64,000 nucleotides of DNA from an uncultured Roseicyclus sp. (GTDB lineage: Bacteria > Pseudomonadota > Alphaproteobacteria > Rhodobacterales > Rhodobacteraceae), in NCBI GenBank assembly GCA_947491935.1, contig CANLLF010000002.1:310001-374000 (forward strand), written 5' to 3'. Shown here in pieces: positions 9,628-19,373 of this stretch. The position numbers and the translations under genes were made by a program. Under the pieces are notes generated by a model. It was not told the origin of the DNA. It made no database searches and saw nothing but the letters and a program-made list of their open reading frames with translations. Every line of letters begins with the position of its first letter. Positions within the stretch are counted from its first letter, which is position 1.

Positions 9628-12547
9628 GGGCGCGTCCCCCTTCGGGATCGAAGAACACCGGATCGCAGATTTCAACCTCCGCCGTCACGCTGCGCAGATG
9701 GTCGACCATTTTCATGTGATGCCCGATGCGGCTTGGCCCGTCGCGCAGGAATCCCAGGCCGATGAAATGGCCCAGGGTCGGCGAGTAGCCAACGGAGGTG
9801 ATGTAGCCCAGATCGTTGACGCGCGTGGCCTCGGCGTCCGGTTCGAACAGATGCGCCCCGGCGGTGAGTTCCTTGACGGACCCCACCGGTTTCAGGCCCA
9901 CCAGCCGCTCGCGATCCTCCTCCAGCAGGCCGGGGCGGGTGGCCGCCGCCTTGCCGATGAAATCCTTCTTCTTCGACAGCATACCCTGCATCCCGACATC
10001 GAAGGCCGTCACCCGCCCGTGGATTTCGGAATGGGTGATGAAGCCCTTCTCGATCCTGAGAATATTCAGCGCCTCCATCCCATAGCCGCCGCCGCCAAGC
10101 GCCTCGGCCCGGGCGACCAGATCGCGGTAGAGCGCGTCGCCATAGGTGCTTGGCACCGCGATCTCATAGGCATGTTCGCCGGAGAAGGAGATGCGGAAAA
10201 GGCGGCCGTCGATGCCATGGATACGGGCGGTGCCGCATTGCATGAAGGGGAAGGTGTCATTGTCGATGGGCGTGTCGAGTATACCGTTCAGGAGGTCCCG
10301 CGCGCGGGGCCCGGCGACGGAGAATTGCGCCCATTGCTCTGTCACTGACACAAACCGCACGTCCCAATCGGGGCGCAGGACCTGCGAGACGAATTCCATA
10401 TGCGCCATGACCTGCCCGGCGGCGGCGGTGGTCGTGGTCATCACGTAGTGGCCCTCGCCGAGGCAGGCCGTGGTGCCGTCATCCATCACGTGCCCGTCTT
10501 CGCGGAGCATCAGGCCGTAGCGGACGCGGCCCGGCTTCAGGGTGGAGAACATGTTCGTATATAAGAAGTCGAGGAAGGCCCCGGCATCCTTGCCCATGAT
10601 CTCGATCTTGCCGAGGGTCGAAACATCGACCACGCCCACGGCGTTGCGGACCATGTTGACCTCGCGATCACAGCTTTGGCGCCAGTGGGATTCGCCCGGC
10701 GCGGGCAGATAGGAGGGGCGATACCACAGGCCCGCCTCGATCATCGGCGCGCCGCGCGCGGTGACGGCCTTGTGGGAGGTGGTGAAGCGTTCGGGCGCAA
10801 AGCCCTTGCCCTGCGCGCCCGCCGCCATGGTGCCAAGCGCCAGAGGCGTGAAGGGCGGGCGGTAGGTGGTGGTTCCGGTCTCGGGGATACCGCGGCCGGT
10901 GGCATCGGCCAGCACCGCCAGCGCGCCGATATTGGAGCTTTTGCCCTGGTCCGGCGCCATGCCCTGCGTGGTGTAGCGCTTCATATGTTCGACGGATTTG
11001 AAGCCTTCGCGGGCGGATTGCCTGACGTCCTTGGTGGTGACGTCATTGGCGAAATCGAGCCAGGCGCGGCCCTTGCCCTCGACGCTCCAGAGCGCGGAGG
11101 TGGTGCCTGCATCTGTGCTGGCTTTGGGGATGTCCGGTTTGCGGATGCGTTTGCCGAGGGTTTTGAGGGCCGCGCTGGCGGCCTCCACGCCTTGCGTCAG
11201 GGCGTCGGTGGTGGAGAACGCGCCGGTGCAGGCGCCCGCCACATGCAGGCCCCTGATCGCGTTATTTGCCGGGACGAAGGCGTGGATCGCCTCGTCCCAG
11301 ACAGGCCGCGCGCCCTTGTGGCAGGTCAGGTGCACCGACGGGTTCCAGCCGCCAGACATGCCGAGGCAATCTGTTTCGAGCTTATGGGTGCCGGAGGCGG
11401 TGCGGTAGGTGATCTCGGAGAGCGCGCGGCGGCCCTGGGTGCCGATCACCTGCGCGCCGTCGATCACGCGGTAATCGCCGTGCGGCGACACATTCGGGCG
11501 GCTGTCGAGGACGGTTGCCTTGATCCCGGCATCGACCAGCTCCAGCGCCGTTTTGTGGGCGTCGTCGTTGGTGGTGAAGAGCGTCACGTTTTCGCCGGGT
11601 GTGACGCCGTAGCGGTTCACATAGGTCCGGATGGCGGAGGCGAGCATGATGCCGGGGCGGTCGTTCATCGGGAAGGCGATGGGGCGCTCCAATGCGCCAG
11701 CGGCCAGCACGGCCTGACCCGCCCGGATGCGCCAGAAGCATTCTTGTGGAAGATCTTGCGCGCGCGGCAGGTGGTTGCCGACCCGCTCCACAGCGCCGAA
11801 GGTGAGGCCGTCATAGATGCCCGTGGCCGTGGTGCGGGTCATGATGCGGACACGGCCGGTCTCTTCCAAGGCGTCGCGAATCTCCTGAACCCATATTGGG
11901 CCGGGTAGTCCTTCGACATCTTCGCCGTCGGACAGGAGCCGCCCGCCCAGATCGGCGCTTTCCTCCAGCACGATCACATCTGCGCCGGAGCGGGCGGCGG
12001 TGAGCGCCGCCATCAGGCCCGCCGGGCCACCGCCGATCACCAGCACGTCGCAAAACGCGAAGGCGCGCTCGCTTTCTTCGGGGGAGGCGCCCTTCGTCAT
12101 CCGGCCAAGGCCCGCGGCGCGGCGGATCGTCGGTTCATAGACCTTTTCCCAGAAGGCGCGGGGCCACATGAACGTCTTGTAATAGAAGCCTGCGCCGAGC
12201 CAGGGCCAGAGCAGGTCATTCACGCTCATCAGATCGCGGTCGAGGGGGCCGACGCGGTTCTGGCTGCGCGTTTCAAGACCGGTGAAGATCTCCTGCACCG
12301 TCGCACGGACATTGGGCAACATCGCGTCGCCCGTGCCGGTCTGGATCAGCGCGTTGGGTTCTTCGGATCCGGCGGTCATCACACCGCGGGGGCGGTGATA
12401 CTTGAACGAGCGGCCCATCAGCTTGACGCCATTGGCCAGCAGGGCGGAGGCGACGGTATCACCCTTGAAGCCTTCGTAGGCCTTGCCGTCGAAGTGGAAC
12501 CGGACGGGCGTGTCACGGTCGATCAGGCCCTTGCCATCGAGCCTCAT
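9620..12547 (-). CDS. soxA: sarcosine oxidase alpha subunit
   Basis: The 975-residue alpha subunit of heterotetrameric sarcosine oxidase. With tetrahydrofolate, the complex oxidises sarcosine to glycine, 5,10-methylene-THF and hydrogen peroxide. The N-terminus carries a ferredoxin-like/2Fe-2S-lacking segment (VRFHFDGKAYEGFKGDTVASALLANG), followed near residue 165 by a dinucleotide-binding motif (VLVIGGGPAGLMAALTAARSG) for NAD. The C-terminal third is GcvT-like and binds folate (SFSGEHAYEIAVPS, then GGGGYGMEALNILRIEKG). Its start overlaps the soxD stop (ATGA), and its stop overlaps the soxG start. Confidence 0.96.
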   Translation of the reverse strand: MRLDGKGLIDRDTPVRFHFDGKAYEGFKGDTVASALLANGVKLMGRSFKYHRPRGVMTAGSEEPNALIQTGTGDAMLPNVRATVQEIFTGLETRSQNRVGPLDRDLMSVNDLLWPWLGAGFYYKTFMWPRAFWEKVYEPTIRRAAGLGRMTKGASPEESERAFAFCDVLVIGGGPAGLMAALTAARSGADVIVLEESADLGGRLLSDGEDVEGLPGPIWVQEIRDALEETGRVRIMTRTTATGIYDGLTFGAVERVGNHLPRAQDLPQECFWRIRAGQAVLAAGALERPIAFPMNDRPGIMLASAIRTYVNRYGVTPGENVTLFTTNDDAHKTALELVDAGIKATVLDSRPNVSPHGDYRVIDGAQVIGTQGRRALSEITYRTASGTHKLETDCLGMSGGWNPSVHLTCHKGARPVWDEAIHAFVPANNAIRGLHVAGACTGAFSTTDALTQGVEAASAALKTLGKRIRKPDIPKASTDAGTTSALWSVEGKGRAWLDFANDVTTKDVRQSAREGFKSVEHMKRYTTQGMAPDQGKSSNIGALAVLADATGRGIPETGTTTYRPPFTPLALGTMAAGAQGKGFAPERFTTSHKAVTARGAPMIEAGLWYRPSYLPAPGESHWRQSCDREVNMVRNAVGVVDVSTLGKIEIMGKDAGAFLDFLYTNMFSTLKPGRVRYGLMLREDGHVMDDGTTACLGEGHYVMTTTTAAAGQVMAHMEFVSQVLRPDWDVRFVSVTEQWAQFSVAGPRARDLLNGILDTPIDNDTFPFMQCGTARIHGIDGRLFRISFSGEHAYEIAVPSTYGDALYRDLVARAEALGGGGYGMEALNILRIEKGFITHSEIHGRVTAFDVGMQGMLSKKKDFIGKAAATRPGLLEEDRERLVGLKPVGSVKELTAGAHLFEPDAEATRVNDLGYITSVGYSPTLGHFIGLGFLRDGPSRIGHHMKMVDHLRSVTAEVEICDPVFFDPEGGRARG

Positions 12548-12807
12548 TGCCCGCCCTCCGAGGCGAGGCGCGCGCCGAACACCTCATGAGTGACCGTGTC
12601 GCGGTCGACGATCAGCCATGCAGAGCAGCCGCCGCCGTGAAACCACAACTCCTCCGTCCGGCCAGCGGGGTTGTCGCGGTTGTGGATGAAGTCATCCCAG
12701 TCGACGCTCCATGTCTCGCCCTCGGGCCGTTTGGCGCCGAGGGCATGGCCGCGGACGGAAAACTCGCGGAGATCGCGGGGGCCGCAAAGGGGGCAGGGAA
12801 TTTGCAT
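12544..12807 (-). CDS. soxD: sarcosine oxidase delta subunit
   Basis: The 87-residue delta subunit, which binds zinc and contacts the alpha subunit. The zinc-ribbon-like start CPLCGPRDLREF and the aspartate- and tryptophan-rich middle (WSVDWDDFIHNRDNPAG, then EELWFHGGGC) are characteristic. It overlaps soxA by four bases and begins 12 bases after soxB, in a single operon. Confidence 0.95.
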   Translation of the reverse strand: MQIPCPLCGPRDLREFSVRGHALGAKRPEGETWSVDWDDFIHNRDNPAGRTEELWFHGGGCSAWLIVDRDTVTHEVFGARLASEGGQ

Positions 12808-12819
12808 ATCTCGCGTCCC

Positions 12820-14073
12820 TCAGTGCAGGTTGTGCTGGCTGCCGGTGGCCTCTTCATCCATCAGGCCGCGGCCCGTGGTGAAGCGATCCAATCGGTGCTT
12901 GGTGGCGGCCTCGTGCGGGCGGTCGGTGGCCATCAGATGCGCCATGCAATGGCCCGATCCCGGCACCGCCTTGAACCCGCCATAACACCAGCCGCCGTTG
13001 AAATAGAGGCCGTCGATATGGGTTTTGTCGATGATCGGGGAGCCGTCGGAAGACATGTCCATGATCCCGCCCCAACTGCGCAGCATCCTGGCCTTTCCGA
13101 TCATCGGCATCAGGGTCATTCCCGCTTCGACCACATGTTCGGCCATGGGCAGGTTGCCCCGCGCGGCGTAGGAGGCGTAGAAATCCAGATCGCCGCCGAA
13201 CACCAGCCCGCCCTTGTCGGACTGGCTGATGTAGAAATGGCCCATGCCATAGGTCACGACATGGTCGATGACGGGCTTCAAGCCCTCGGTCACGAAGGCC
13301 TGCAGGACGTGGCTTTCAATCGGCAGGCGCATTCCGGCCATCGCGGCCACCTGTGACGAGCGGCCCGCCACGATGATCCCCACCTTCTTCGCGCGGATCG
13401 CCCCGCGCGTCGTTTGCACCCCGCGCACCGCGCCGCCTTCGATATCGATCCCTGTCACTTCGCAATTCTGGATCAGGTCCACGCCGCGCCGATCCGCGCC
13501 GCGCGCGAAGCCCCAGGCCACGGCGTCGTGCCGGGCGGAGCCGCCGCGCGGATGATATAGGCCGCCATAGATCGGGAAGCGCGTCTGTTCGTAATCGAGA
13601 TAGGGCAGCATCTTCCGCACGCCCGCGCGGTCCAGCAAGATCGCATCGTCGCCCTGGTTTATCATCGCATTGCCGCGCCGGGCAAAGGCATCGCGCTGGC
13701 CGTCGGAATGGAACAGGTTGATGATACCGCGCTGGGAATGCATCACGTTGTAGTTCAATTCCTGCTCCAGCCCTTCCCACAGCTTGAGGGAATGGGAGTA
13801 GAATTCGGAATTGCCGGGCAGCCCGTAATTGGCGCGCACGATGGTGGTGTTCCGGCCGACATTGCCGCCGCCGAGATACCCCTTTTCGAGGACGGCGACG
13901 TTGGTCAGGCCGTGCTCGGCCGCCAGGTAATAGGCGGTCGCCAGACCATGCCCGCCGCCGCCGATGATGACGATATCGTATTCGGATTTGGGATCCGGAT
14001 CACGCCATGCGGGGCCCCACCCCCTGTTGCCGGTCAGGCCTTGCCACAGCACCTGAAGCCCTGAATATCGCAT
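12820..14073 (-). CDS. soxB: sarcosine oxidase beta subunit
   Basis: The 417-residue catalytic subunit that holds FAD and covalent FMN. The N-terminal Rossmann motif DIVIIGGGGHGLATAYYLA (residues ~33-51) binds FAD, followed by GYLGGGNVGRNTTIVRANY. His174 in LYHPRGG corresponds to the histidine that carries the covalent flavin in characterised sarcosine oxidases (inferred by position). It is the first gene of the soxBDAG operon. Nothing in the 120 bases upstream was recognised as a regulator site. Confidence 0.96.
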   Translation of the reverse strand: MRYSGLQVLWQGLTGNRGWGPAWRDPDPKSEYDIVIIGGGGHGLATAYYLAAEHGLTNVAVLEKGYLGGGNVGRNTTIVRANYGLPGNSEFYSHSLKLWEGLEQELNYNVMHSQRGIINLFHSDGQRDAFARRGNAMINQGDDAILLDRAGVRKMLPYLDYEQTRFPIYGGLYHPRGGSARHDAVAWGFARGADRRGVDLIQNCEVTGIDIEGGAVRGVQTTRGAIRAKKVGIIVAGRSSQVAAMAGMRLPIESHVLQAFVTEGLKPVIDHVVTYGMGHFYISQSDKGGLVFGGDLDFYASYAARGNLPMAEHVVEAGMTLMPMIGKARMLRSWGGIMDMSSDGSPIIDKTHIDGLYFNGGWCYGGFKAVPGSGHCMAHLMATDRPHEAATKHRLDRFTTGRGLMDEEATGSQHNLH

Positions 14074-14193
14074 CCATCCCTCATGACGTCGTCAACGGCC
14101 TGGATCAGGCCGGTCATGCAGAGCGTAGGAGGAGTGGGATGCGAGGGAAACCCCGCCCGCGACATCGCACGGGCAGGCTGCGACCGGGCCGTC

Positions 14194-14769
14194 TCAGGTG
14201 GCCCCGTCGTCGTGATCCGTGCCATGCACCGTCGTGCCATCGTCGAACAGCACCTGGGTGGTGGAATTCCGCGGGCGCGTCAGAATGAAGTTGTCGAACG
14301 TCAGATCATTGAGCCCGACATCAAAGGTCGGAGCATAGTCGATATAGCTTTCGACAAGGATCACACGCTCACCCGCGGCCATGGCAGGCAGGCGATCTTC
14401 CAACGGCACAAGGTTCGGTGTTGCCAATTCAGCAAGCGAGCCGGTGGCAAAGGATCCATCGACCCGGTAATCGTCATCCGTGCTTCGCAGGATCTGGGTC
14501 ACGCGGATCTGCACATCATCGTTGCCGCGGATCATGGAGACCAACATGTTGCGCATGCCGTCGATCTCGTCCTGGTCGATCTCTTCCTGGCGGGAGATGA
14601 GGTCGGCGATCGTGTAGGTTGCCTTCACCGACGTATTATAGGTGCGATAGGCGTCGAAGAACGCGAAGGAGCCGATCCAGGCAAGTGCCAGGACGGGGAA
14701 CAGAATCACGGCTTCGAAGGCCACCGCGGCAGAGGTTTCGGACCAGAAACGGGTTATCAGACGTTTCAT
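14194..14769 (-). CDS. TadE/TadG-like pilus assembly protein
   Basis: A 191-residue protein with one N-terminal hydrophobic segment (residues ~15-38, AAVAFEAVILFPVLALAWIGSF) preceded by SET, the pseudopilin-like pattern of TadE/TadG proteins, where a glutamate five residues into the segment follows the cleavage site. Most of the protein would be periplasmic. It is the third of three tad-type genes read leftward (573-, 188- and 191-residue products), 14 bases after its neighbour. It probably contributes to tight-adherence (Flp) pilus assembly. The other tad genes are not in the window. Confidence 0.8.
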   Translation of the reverse strand: MKRLITRFWSETSAAVAFEAVILFPVLALAWIGSFAFFDAYRTYNTSVKATYTIADLISRQEEIDQDEIDGMRNMLVSMIRGNDDVQIRVTQILRSTDDDYRVDGSFATGSLAELATPNLVPLEDRLPAMAAGERVILVESYIDYAPTFDVGLNDLTFDNFILTRPRNSTTQVLFDDGTTVHGTDHDDGAT

Positions 14770-14783
14770 CTAAGGCGCCTTTC

Positions 14784-15350
14784 TCAGGTCGGTTCAACGA
14801 CGAAAATCGTCGAAGCAATCATGTGCAGCCCGCCGCTGTCGTCCCGTGCCAAGTTCAGGCCGAAGCCGGAAATGGGCAGGATCCGATCCACCACCATACA
14901 GGTGCGGATCAGCAGGAAGTCGTTGTTTGCGTCGTTCAGATTGTCGTCGCCGAATTGAAAAGCATTGGCGGGGCGCACGATCATGTCGTTGCCCCGTTGG
15001 GCGCAAATCTGGTCGTCCGACGGCAATTCATATGTACTGCGATCGACGATCTGCAGATCGATCTCGAGCAGGTCCTCGCAATTGGGCAGCAGAGAGGTGT
15101 TGGCACACATCGTGGCGCGCACTTCATCCGCGTTGGTAATGACACCCTGGGCGAGGCGCAGGACCCGCACCGACATGTCGAGCGTCCGCTCCAACATGAC
15201 CTGACGCGTCAGGATCATGGCCGATTCGAAGGCTGCGATGAACAGCAGGATCAGCAGCGGGAAGACGATCACCAGCTCCATGGAGGCGGTCGCGGCTTCG
15301 TCGTCCCGAAACTGACGCAGCTTGTGTTTGAGGGTGAACATGACAATCAC
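14784..15350 (-). CDS. TadE-like pilus assembly protein
   Basis: A 188-residue TadE-type protein. The N-terminus has basic residues followed by EAATASMELVIVFPLLILLFIAAFES, the TadE-like hydrophobic segment with its internal glutamate. The remainder is predicted to be periplasmic and contains several cysteines. Its start overlaps the end of the upstream TadG-like gene by four bases (ATGA-type overlap near 15350-15347), which supports a shared operon. Confidence 0.82.
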   Translation of the reverse strand: MIVMFTLKHKLRQFRDDEAATASMELVIVFPLLILLFIAAFESAMILTRQVMLERTLDMSVRVLRLAQGVITNADEVRATMCANTSLLPNCEDLLEIDLQIVDRSTYELPSDDQICAQRGNDMIVRPANAFQFGDDNLNDANNDFLLIRTCMVVDRILPISGFGLNLARDDSGGLHMIASTIFVVEPT

Positions 15351-17068
15351 TGAATAAGCCGGAGCTGGTTGATGGAGCGGGCGATCGAGGCGAATGCCTC
15401 ACTGATCTCGACCCCCTCCACATCATAGTAGTGGGCCGCCGTGGAGGCGCAGTGGCGCATCACGGCCTGACCGTCGGCGGGCGCTTCGAAGCCGATGGCG
15501 AACACCACGATGCCAGCTTCATTGGCGCGGTCACAGATCGCACGCAGGTTGGCATCCGCTTCGGCCTGAGCTGCGTAGCGATAGTTGGAATTGTCGGCCA
15601 CATCGTTGTGGTAATCCCAGATCCCCGACGCGCGGGCCGGTTCCTCGAACCATTCCTCGGCGATAAATTCGGCGGTATAGGTGGCCCAGAGATCGGGCCA
15701 GTACAGAACGGTACCGCCAGCAGATCCTGTAGGATCGAAGGCGTTCGGACCATCGGCCGCGAATTCCGTGCTGGTGATACCGTAGTGACCCCATCCACCA
15801 TGGGGTTCGGCTTCCCACGAGCCGCTTGCATCGCGTGGATCGCCAGCAGGCAGCCAGAATTGTCCCTGGTCTTCCCACCAGACCGAGTATTGGTCGTCAC
15901 CGGGGTGATAGAAGATCGGTGCGTAGCCGGTCCGATACCGATCGCGCAGGTCATATTGATTGGTGTTGGCGCCATCGGTCATCAGCACCACGACCTTGAT
16001 GGTTTCGTCGTCCAGCTGGGTGGACTGATCGCCATCGACGAAGGGAGCCGGACGCAGGCCGAAATCGGCATGCACATTGCCCGATGCGATCAAGCCCTGC
16101 ACGGCCGGGGCCGCAGCGGGATCGAGAAGACCGACGCCCCAGTTCATGCCCAGGTCGATGGCGGTCCAGCCGCCGGTGCCCAGGCTGTTGATGTGGTTGT
16201 GCAGCGCCGTTTCATCATGTTGCCACGGCAGGATCGCGCCGTATTGGTCGGTCTGACAATGGGGCGTTTCGAACAATTGGTCGTCGTCATCGTTGACACG
16301 GTCAAAGTGCGAAATGCGCCGGATCGGCACAGCCGGATCGATGGCCGTGGTCTGGAAATCCGCGGCGCTGAAGCGTGCGCAGTTGGAGGCGTTGTGCACG
16401 TCGTCGAACGTGAAGACGCTGTCGATCAGGGCGCCGCCATTCACGCGCCCATTGTAGGGCACGATGGAGATGGAGACGAAGTTTTCGCTGGCCAGTTCGC
16501 CGTTGACGTCCAGAACCTCGGTGACGAATTCCCGGGCCGCGGGGCGCAGGTTCACCATCCGGTTGTTGGATCCCATGGAGCCCGAGATATCGAGAACCAT
16601 CGACACTTCGATGTTGTTCACGCGCTCCTCTGCGGCGCCGAGTGCCGGTGAGGTCATCAGGCGCACCCCGAAGAGCTGCATGAAGAGCGAGCGGATTTCC
16701 AGCTCGGCATAAGCGTGGACGCGGCGGAAGTTCAGGCCCTGCTCCACGCGGATGTCGAGGCGATAGTTGGTCAGCCCGGAAATCTCGAAATAGTCGCGAA
16801 CAACCCCTTCCGGGTTGTAAGGCTGCGTCAGCGAGGCCGCGGCCAGGATGGCGCGGTCCAACGTGTATTGCAGCTGAGCGCGCTGGGTTTCGTAGCGCAT
16901 CACGTCAATTGCGATGCCCCCCGCGCCAATCATGAGAACAAACATAAACATCGCGAAGGCGGTGACAGTCCCGTCTTCGCGGTTCTTGAAACGTGTCGGC
17001 GAAAGGCGCGCAGACATTGCGCGTGCCGAACTTGCCATTTTGCCAAAGAGGCCCGTCATGGCCTTCAC
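15347..17068 (-). CDS. TadG-like protein with von Willebrand factor A domain
   Basis: A 573-residue protein combining a TadE/TadG N-terminal membrane segment (residues ~34-56, GTVTAFAMFMFVLMIGAGGIAIDV) with a large VWA domain. The metal-ion-dependent adhesion site motif DISGSMGS is at residues 160-167, and VVLMTDGANT supplies a further typical VWA element. The C-terminus holds AIGFEAPADG, then a Cys-containing stretch. In Tad loci such proteins anchor or stabilise the Flp pilus. It leads the three-gene operon, about 250 bases from the divergent glutamate dehydrogenase gene. Confidence 0.88.
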   Translation of the reverse strand: MKAMTGLFGKMASSARAMSARLSPTRFKNREDGTVTAFAMFMFVLMIGAGGIAIDVMRYETQRAQLQYTLDRAILAAASLTQPYNPEGVVRDYFEISGLTNYRLDIRVEQGLNFRRVHAYAELEIRSLFMQLFGVRLMTSPALGAAEERVNNIEVSMVLDISGSMGSNNRMVNLRPAAREFVTEVLDVNGELASENFVSISIVPYNGRVNGGALIDSVFTFDDVHNASNCARFSAADFQTTAIDPAVPIRRISHFDRVNDDDDQLFETPHCQTDQYGAILPWQHDETALHNHINSLGTGGWTAIDLGMNWGVGLLDPAAAPAVQGLIASGNVHADFGLRPAPFVDGDQSTQLDDETIKVVVLMTDGANTNQYDLRDRYRTGYAPIFYHPGDDQYSVWWEDQGQFWLPAGDPRDASGSWEAEPHGGWGHYGITSTEFAADGPNAFDPTGSAGGTVLYWPDLWATYTAEFIAEEWFEEPARASGIWDYHNDVADNSNYRYAAQAEADANLRAICDRANEAGIVVFAIGFEAPADGQAVMRHCASTAAHYYDVEGVEISEAFASIARSINQLRLIQ

Positions 17069-17325
17069 TCCACAAATAATACCCTCTGGGCGCAGCTTCC
17101 CCGACAGACCGCACCAAGGATCGTTGTCCCCTGCAAGGAAGGCAAAAATGAGGCAGAGCCGTGATCGAATATGGCCACTTTTACCCTTCGCGCCGGTTAC
17201 GCGCGGTGCAGCGGCCCATGTGAAGGTTGCGAAAACAGGCGTCCTGTGCCCTTCTGACCGAGGGCGCCCGCGGCCCCGCGGCGCCTCCGCCTCGTATGAG
17301 GTAACGGCGATAAGGGAGGAGCGCC

Positions 17326-18759
17326 ATGACCACTGACAGGGCAGAGCCCAGTTTCCGACAATCCGTGGATCTGATGTTCAACCGCGCGGCCGCGCTGTTG
17401 GATCTGCCGCCTGGTCTGGAAGAGAAAATCCGTGTCTGCAACTCGACTTACACGGTGCGCTTCGGTGTGAAACTGCGCGGCAAAGTGCACACGTTCACCG
17501 GTTATCGGTCGGTACATTCCGAGCACACCGAACCGGTCAAGGGCGGCATCCGCTATGCAATGGGCGTGAACCAGGATGAGGTCGAGGCGCTTGCTGCGCT
17601 GATGACGTACAAATGCGCGCTGGTCGAGGCGCCGTTCGGCGGCTCCAAGGGCGGATTGCGGATCGATCCGCGCGAATGGGATCAAGACGAGTTGGAGAAA
17701 ATCACCCGCCGCTTCGCCTATGAGCTGATCAAACGCGACCTGATCGACCCGGCCCAGAACGTGCCGGCCCCCGATATGGGAACGGGCGAGAAGGAAATGG
17801 CCATCATGGCCGATCAATATGCCCGGATGAACACGACCGATATCAACGCGCGCGCCTGCGTCACCGGCAAGCCGCCCCATGCGGGTGGCATTCAGGGCCG
17901 CGTGGAAGCGACGGGGCGCGGCGTGCAATACGCGTTGCAGGAATTCTTCCGCCACCCCGAGGACATCGCCCATGCCGGCATGACTGGCAGCCTCGATGGC
18001 AAGCGGGTGATCGTGCAGGGCCTCGGCAATGTGGGCTACCACGCCGCGAAGTTCCTGAGCGAGGAAGACGGCAGCATCGTCACCCATGTGATCGAACGGG
18101 ACGGGGCGATTGCCGACGAGCACGGCATCGACGTGGATGCCCTGCACCGCTGGATCGGCGAACATGGCGGTGTGAAAGGCTATCCGAACGGCCAGTATGT
18201 CGAGAACGGGAATGCGGTTCTGGAGGAGGAATGCGACATCCTGATCCCGGCGGCGCTGGAAGGGGTGATCAACCTGTCGAACGCGGCCGACGTGAAGGCC
18301 TCCCTGATCATCGAAGCCGCGAACGGCCCGATCACGGCCGGGGCCAATGACATCCTGATGGAGAAAGGCACGGTCATCATTCCGGACCTCTACGCCAATG
18401 CGGGCGGTGTGACGGTGTCCTACTTCGAGTGGGTCAAGAACCTGAGCCATATCCGGTTTGGCCGGATGCAGCGCCGCCAGGAGGAATCGCGCCACCAGCT
18501 GATTGTCGATGAGATGGAACGGATCAGTAAGGACAGCTCGATCAACTGGACGCTGTCGCCGGGCTTCAAGCAGAAGTACCTGCGCGGGGCCGGGGAGTTG
18601 GAGCTTGTCCGCTCGGGCCTCGATGACACGATGCGCGAAGCTTATGCCGCCATGCGCGAGGTCTGGCATTCCCGCGAGGATGTGCACGATCTGCGGACGG
18701 CCGGTTTCCTTGTGTCGATCAGCCGCGTCGCGGCCAGCTATCAGGCCAAGGGAATCTGA
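17326..18759 (+). CDS. gdhA: Glu/Leu/Phe/Val dehydrogenase (glutamate dehydrogenase type)
   Basis: A 477-residue amino-acid dehydrogenase, most like NAD(P)-glutamate dehydrogenase, interconverting glutamate with 2-oxoglutarate and ammonia. The substrate-binding region shows EPVKGGIRYA, the catalytic lysine region APFGGSKGGLRIDP, and PAPDMGTGEKEMA. A Rossmann motif VIVQGLGNVGYHAAK lies near residue 225. The start ATG follows AAGGGAGGAGCGCC, a strong ribosome site. It stands alone and could take up the glutamate made by the hut pathway elsewhere in the window. Cofactor preference cannot be read with confidence. Confidence 0.92.
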   Translation: MTTDRAEPSFRQSVDLMFNRAAALLDLPPGLEEKIRVCNSTYTVRFGVKLRGKVHTFTGYRSVHSEHTEPVKGGIRYAMGVNQDEVEALAALMTYKCALVEAPFGGSKGGLRIDPREWDQDELEKITRRFAYELIKRDLIDPAQNVPAPDMGTGEKEMAIMADQYARMNTTDINARACVTGKPPHAGGIQGRVEATGRGVQYALQEFFRHPEDIAHAGMTGSLDGKRVIVQGLGNVGYHAAKFLSEEDGSIVTHVIERDGAIADEHGIDVDALHRWIGEHGGVKGYPNGQYVENGNAVLEEECDILIPAALEGVINLSNAADVKASLIIEAANGPITAGANDILMEKGTVIIPDLYANAGGVTVSYFEWVKNLSHIRFGRMQRRQEESRHQLIVDEMERISKDSSINWTLSPGFKQKYLRGAGELELVRSGLDDTMREAYAAMREVWHSREDVHDLRTAGFLVSISRVAASYQAKGI

Positions 18760-18774
18760 GAGATCGCGGCGGGA

Positions 18775-19284
18775 TCAGCCAGCCTGGTCCCGCTGCACCA
18801 ACAGCACGATCATCAGGTCGGCGATTTCCTTGCCTTCGCGCCGGGCCGAGACGCCGCCTACCGCGAGCGTGCGCCCCGCGCGCCACCAACTGCCCGGCGC
18901 ATAGACCCGGCCCACCGGCTCCTTCAGGCGGACCAGAAATCCGCCCGCGGGTTTGAACGCGAACATTCCGCGGTCGACCCTGGCCACATTGTCGATGGTG
19001 CAGAGTACGCGGCCATCCGGCCCGACTTCCCGCAACTCCGACCGGGTCAGCTCGATCTCGCGGCCCGTTGCCTGCCACATCGCCCAAGCGAGCCAGAGGC
19101 AGAGCGCCCCGAAGAAGACGAGGAACAGCATCCACCCGAAGATCGCTGGCGGGCTGCTGACAGCCACGCTCAGCACGATCAGGCCCAGGATCACGAGCAT
19201 GCCGACGGCCACGACGCGGCGGGGCTGTTTGGGCGTGATCGTTGCCAGCACTTCGTTGGGGTCGATCTTTGTCTTACGCGCCAT
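18775..19284 (-). CDS. hypothetical membrane protein
   Basis: A 169-residue protein with two adjacent membrane segments (residues ~25-44 and ~48-68, VAVGMLVILGLIVLSVAV and FGWMLFLVFFGALCLWLAWAMW) followed by a soluble C-terminal domain with TRSELREVGPDGRVL. The layout resembles small bacterial proteins with a membrane hairpin and a PH-like domain, but no family is named with confidence. It is convergent with the dehydrogenase gene. The bases between, around 18765-18800, can form a GC-rich hairpin that may end both transcripts. Confidence 0.75.
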   Translation of the reverse strand: MARKTKIDPNEVLATITPKQPRRVVAVGMLVILGLIVLSVAVSSPPAIFGWMLFLVFFGALCLWLAWAMWQATGREIELTRSELREVGPDGRVLCTIDNVARVDRGMFAFKPAGGFLVRLKEPVGRVYAPGSWWRAGRTLAVGGVSARREGKEIADLMIVLLVQRDQAG

Positions 19285-19373
19285 CGCACACCTTCCGTGC
19301 CGCCGCGCGGAATGGACGGCAGGCTGGGCCCGTCCTACCTAGAGCGCCAACACCCCGCAAGGAGGCAACAGAC

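Noticed and set aside
17197-18687. Long frame antisense to the glutamate dehydrogenase gene
   Set aside because: Shadow of a conserved gene; no family motif and no ribosome site.
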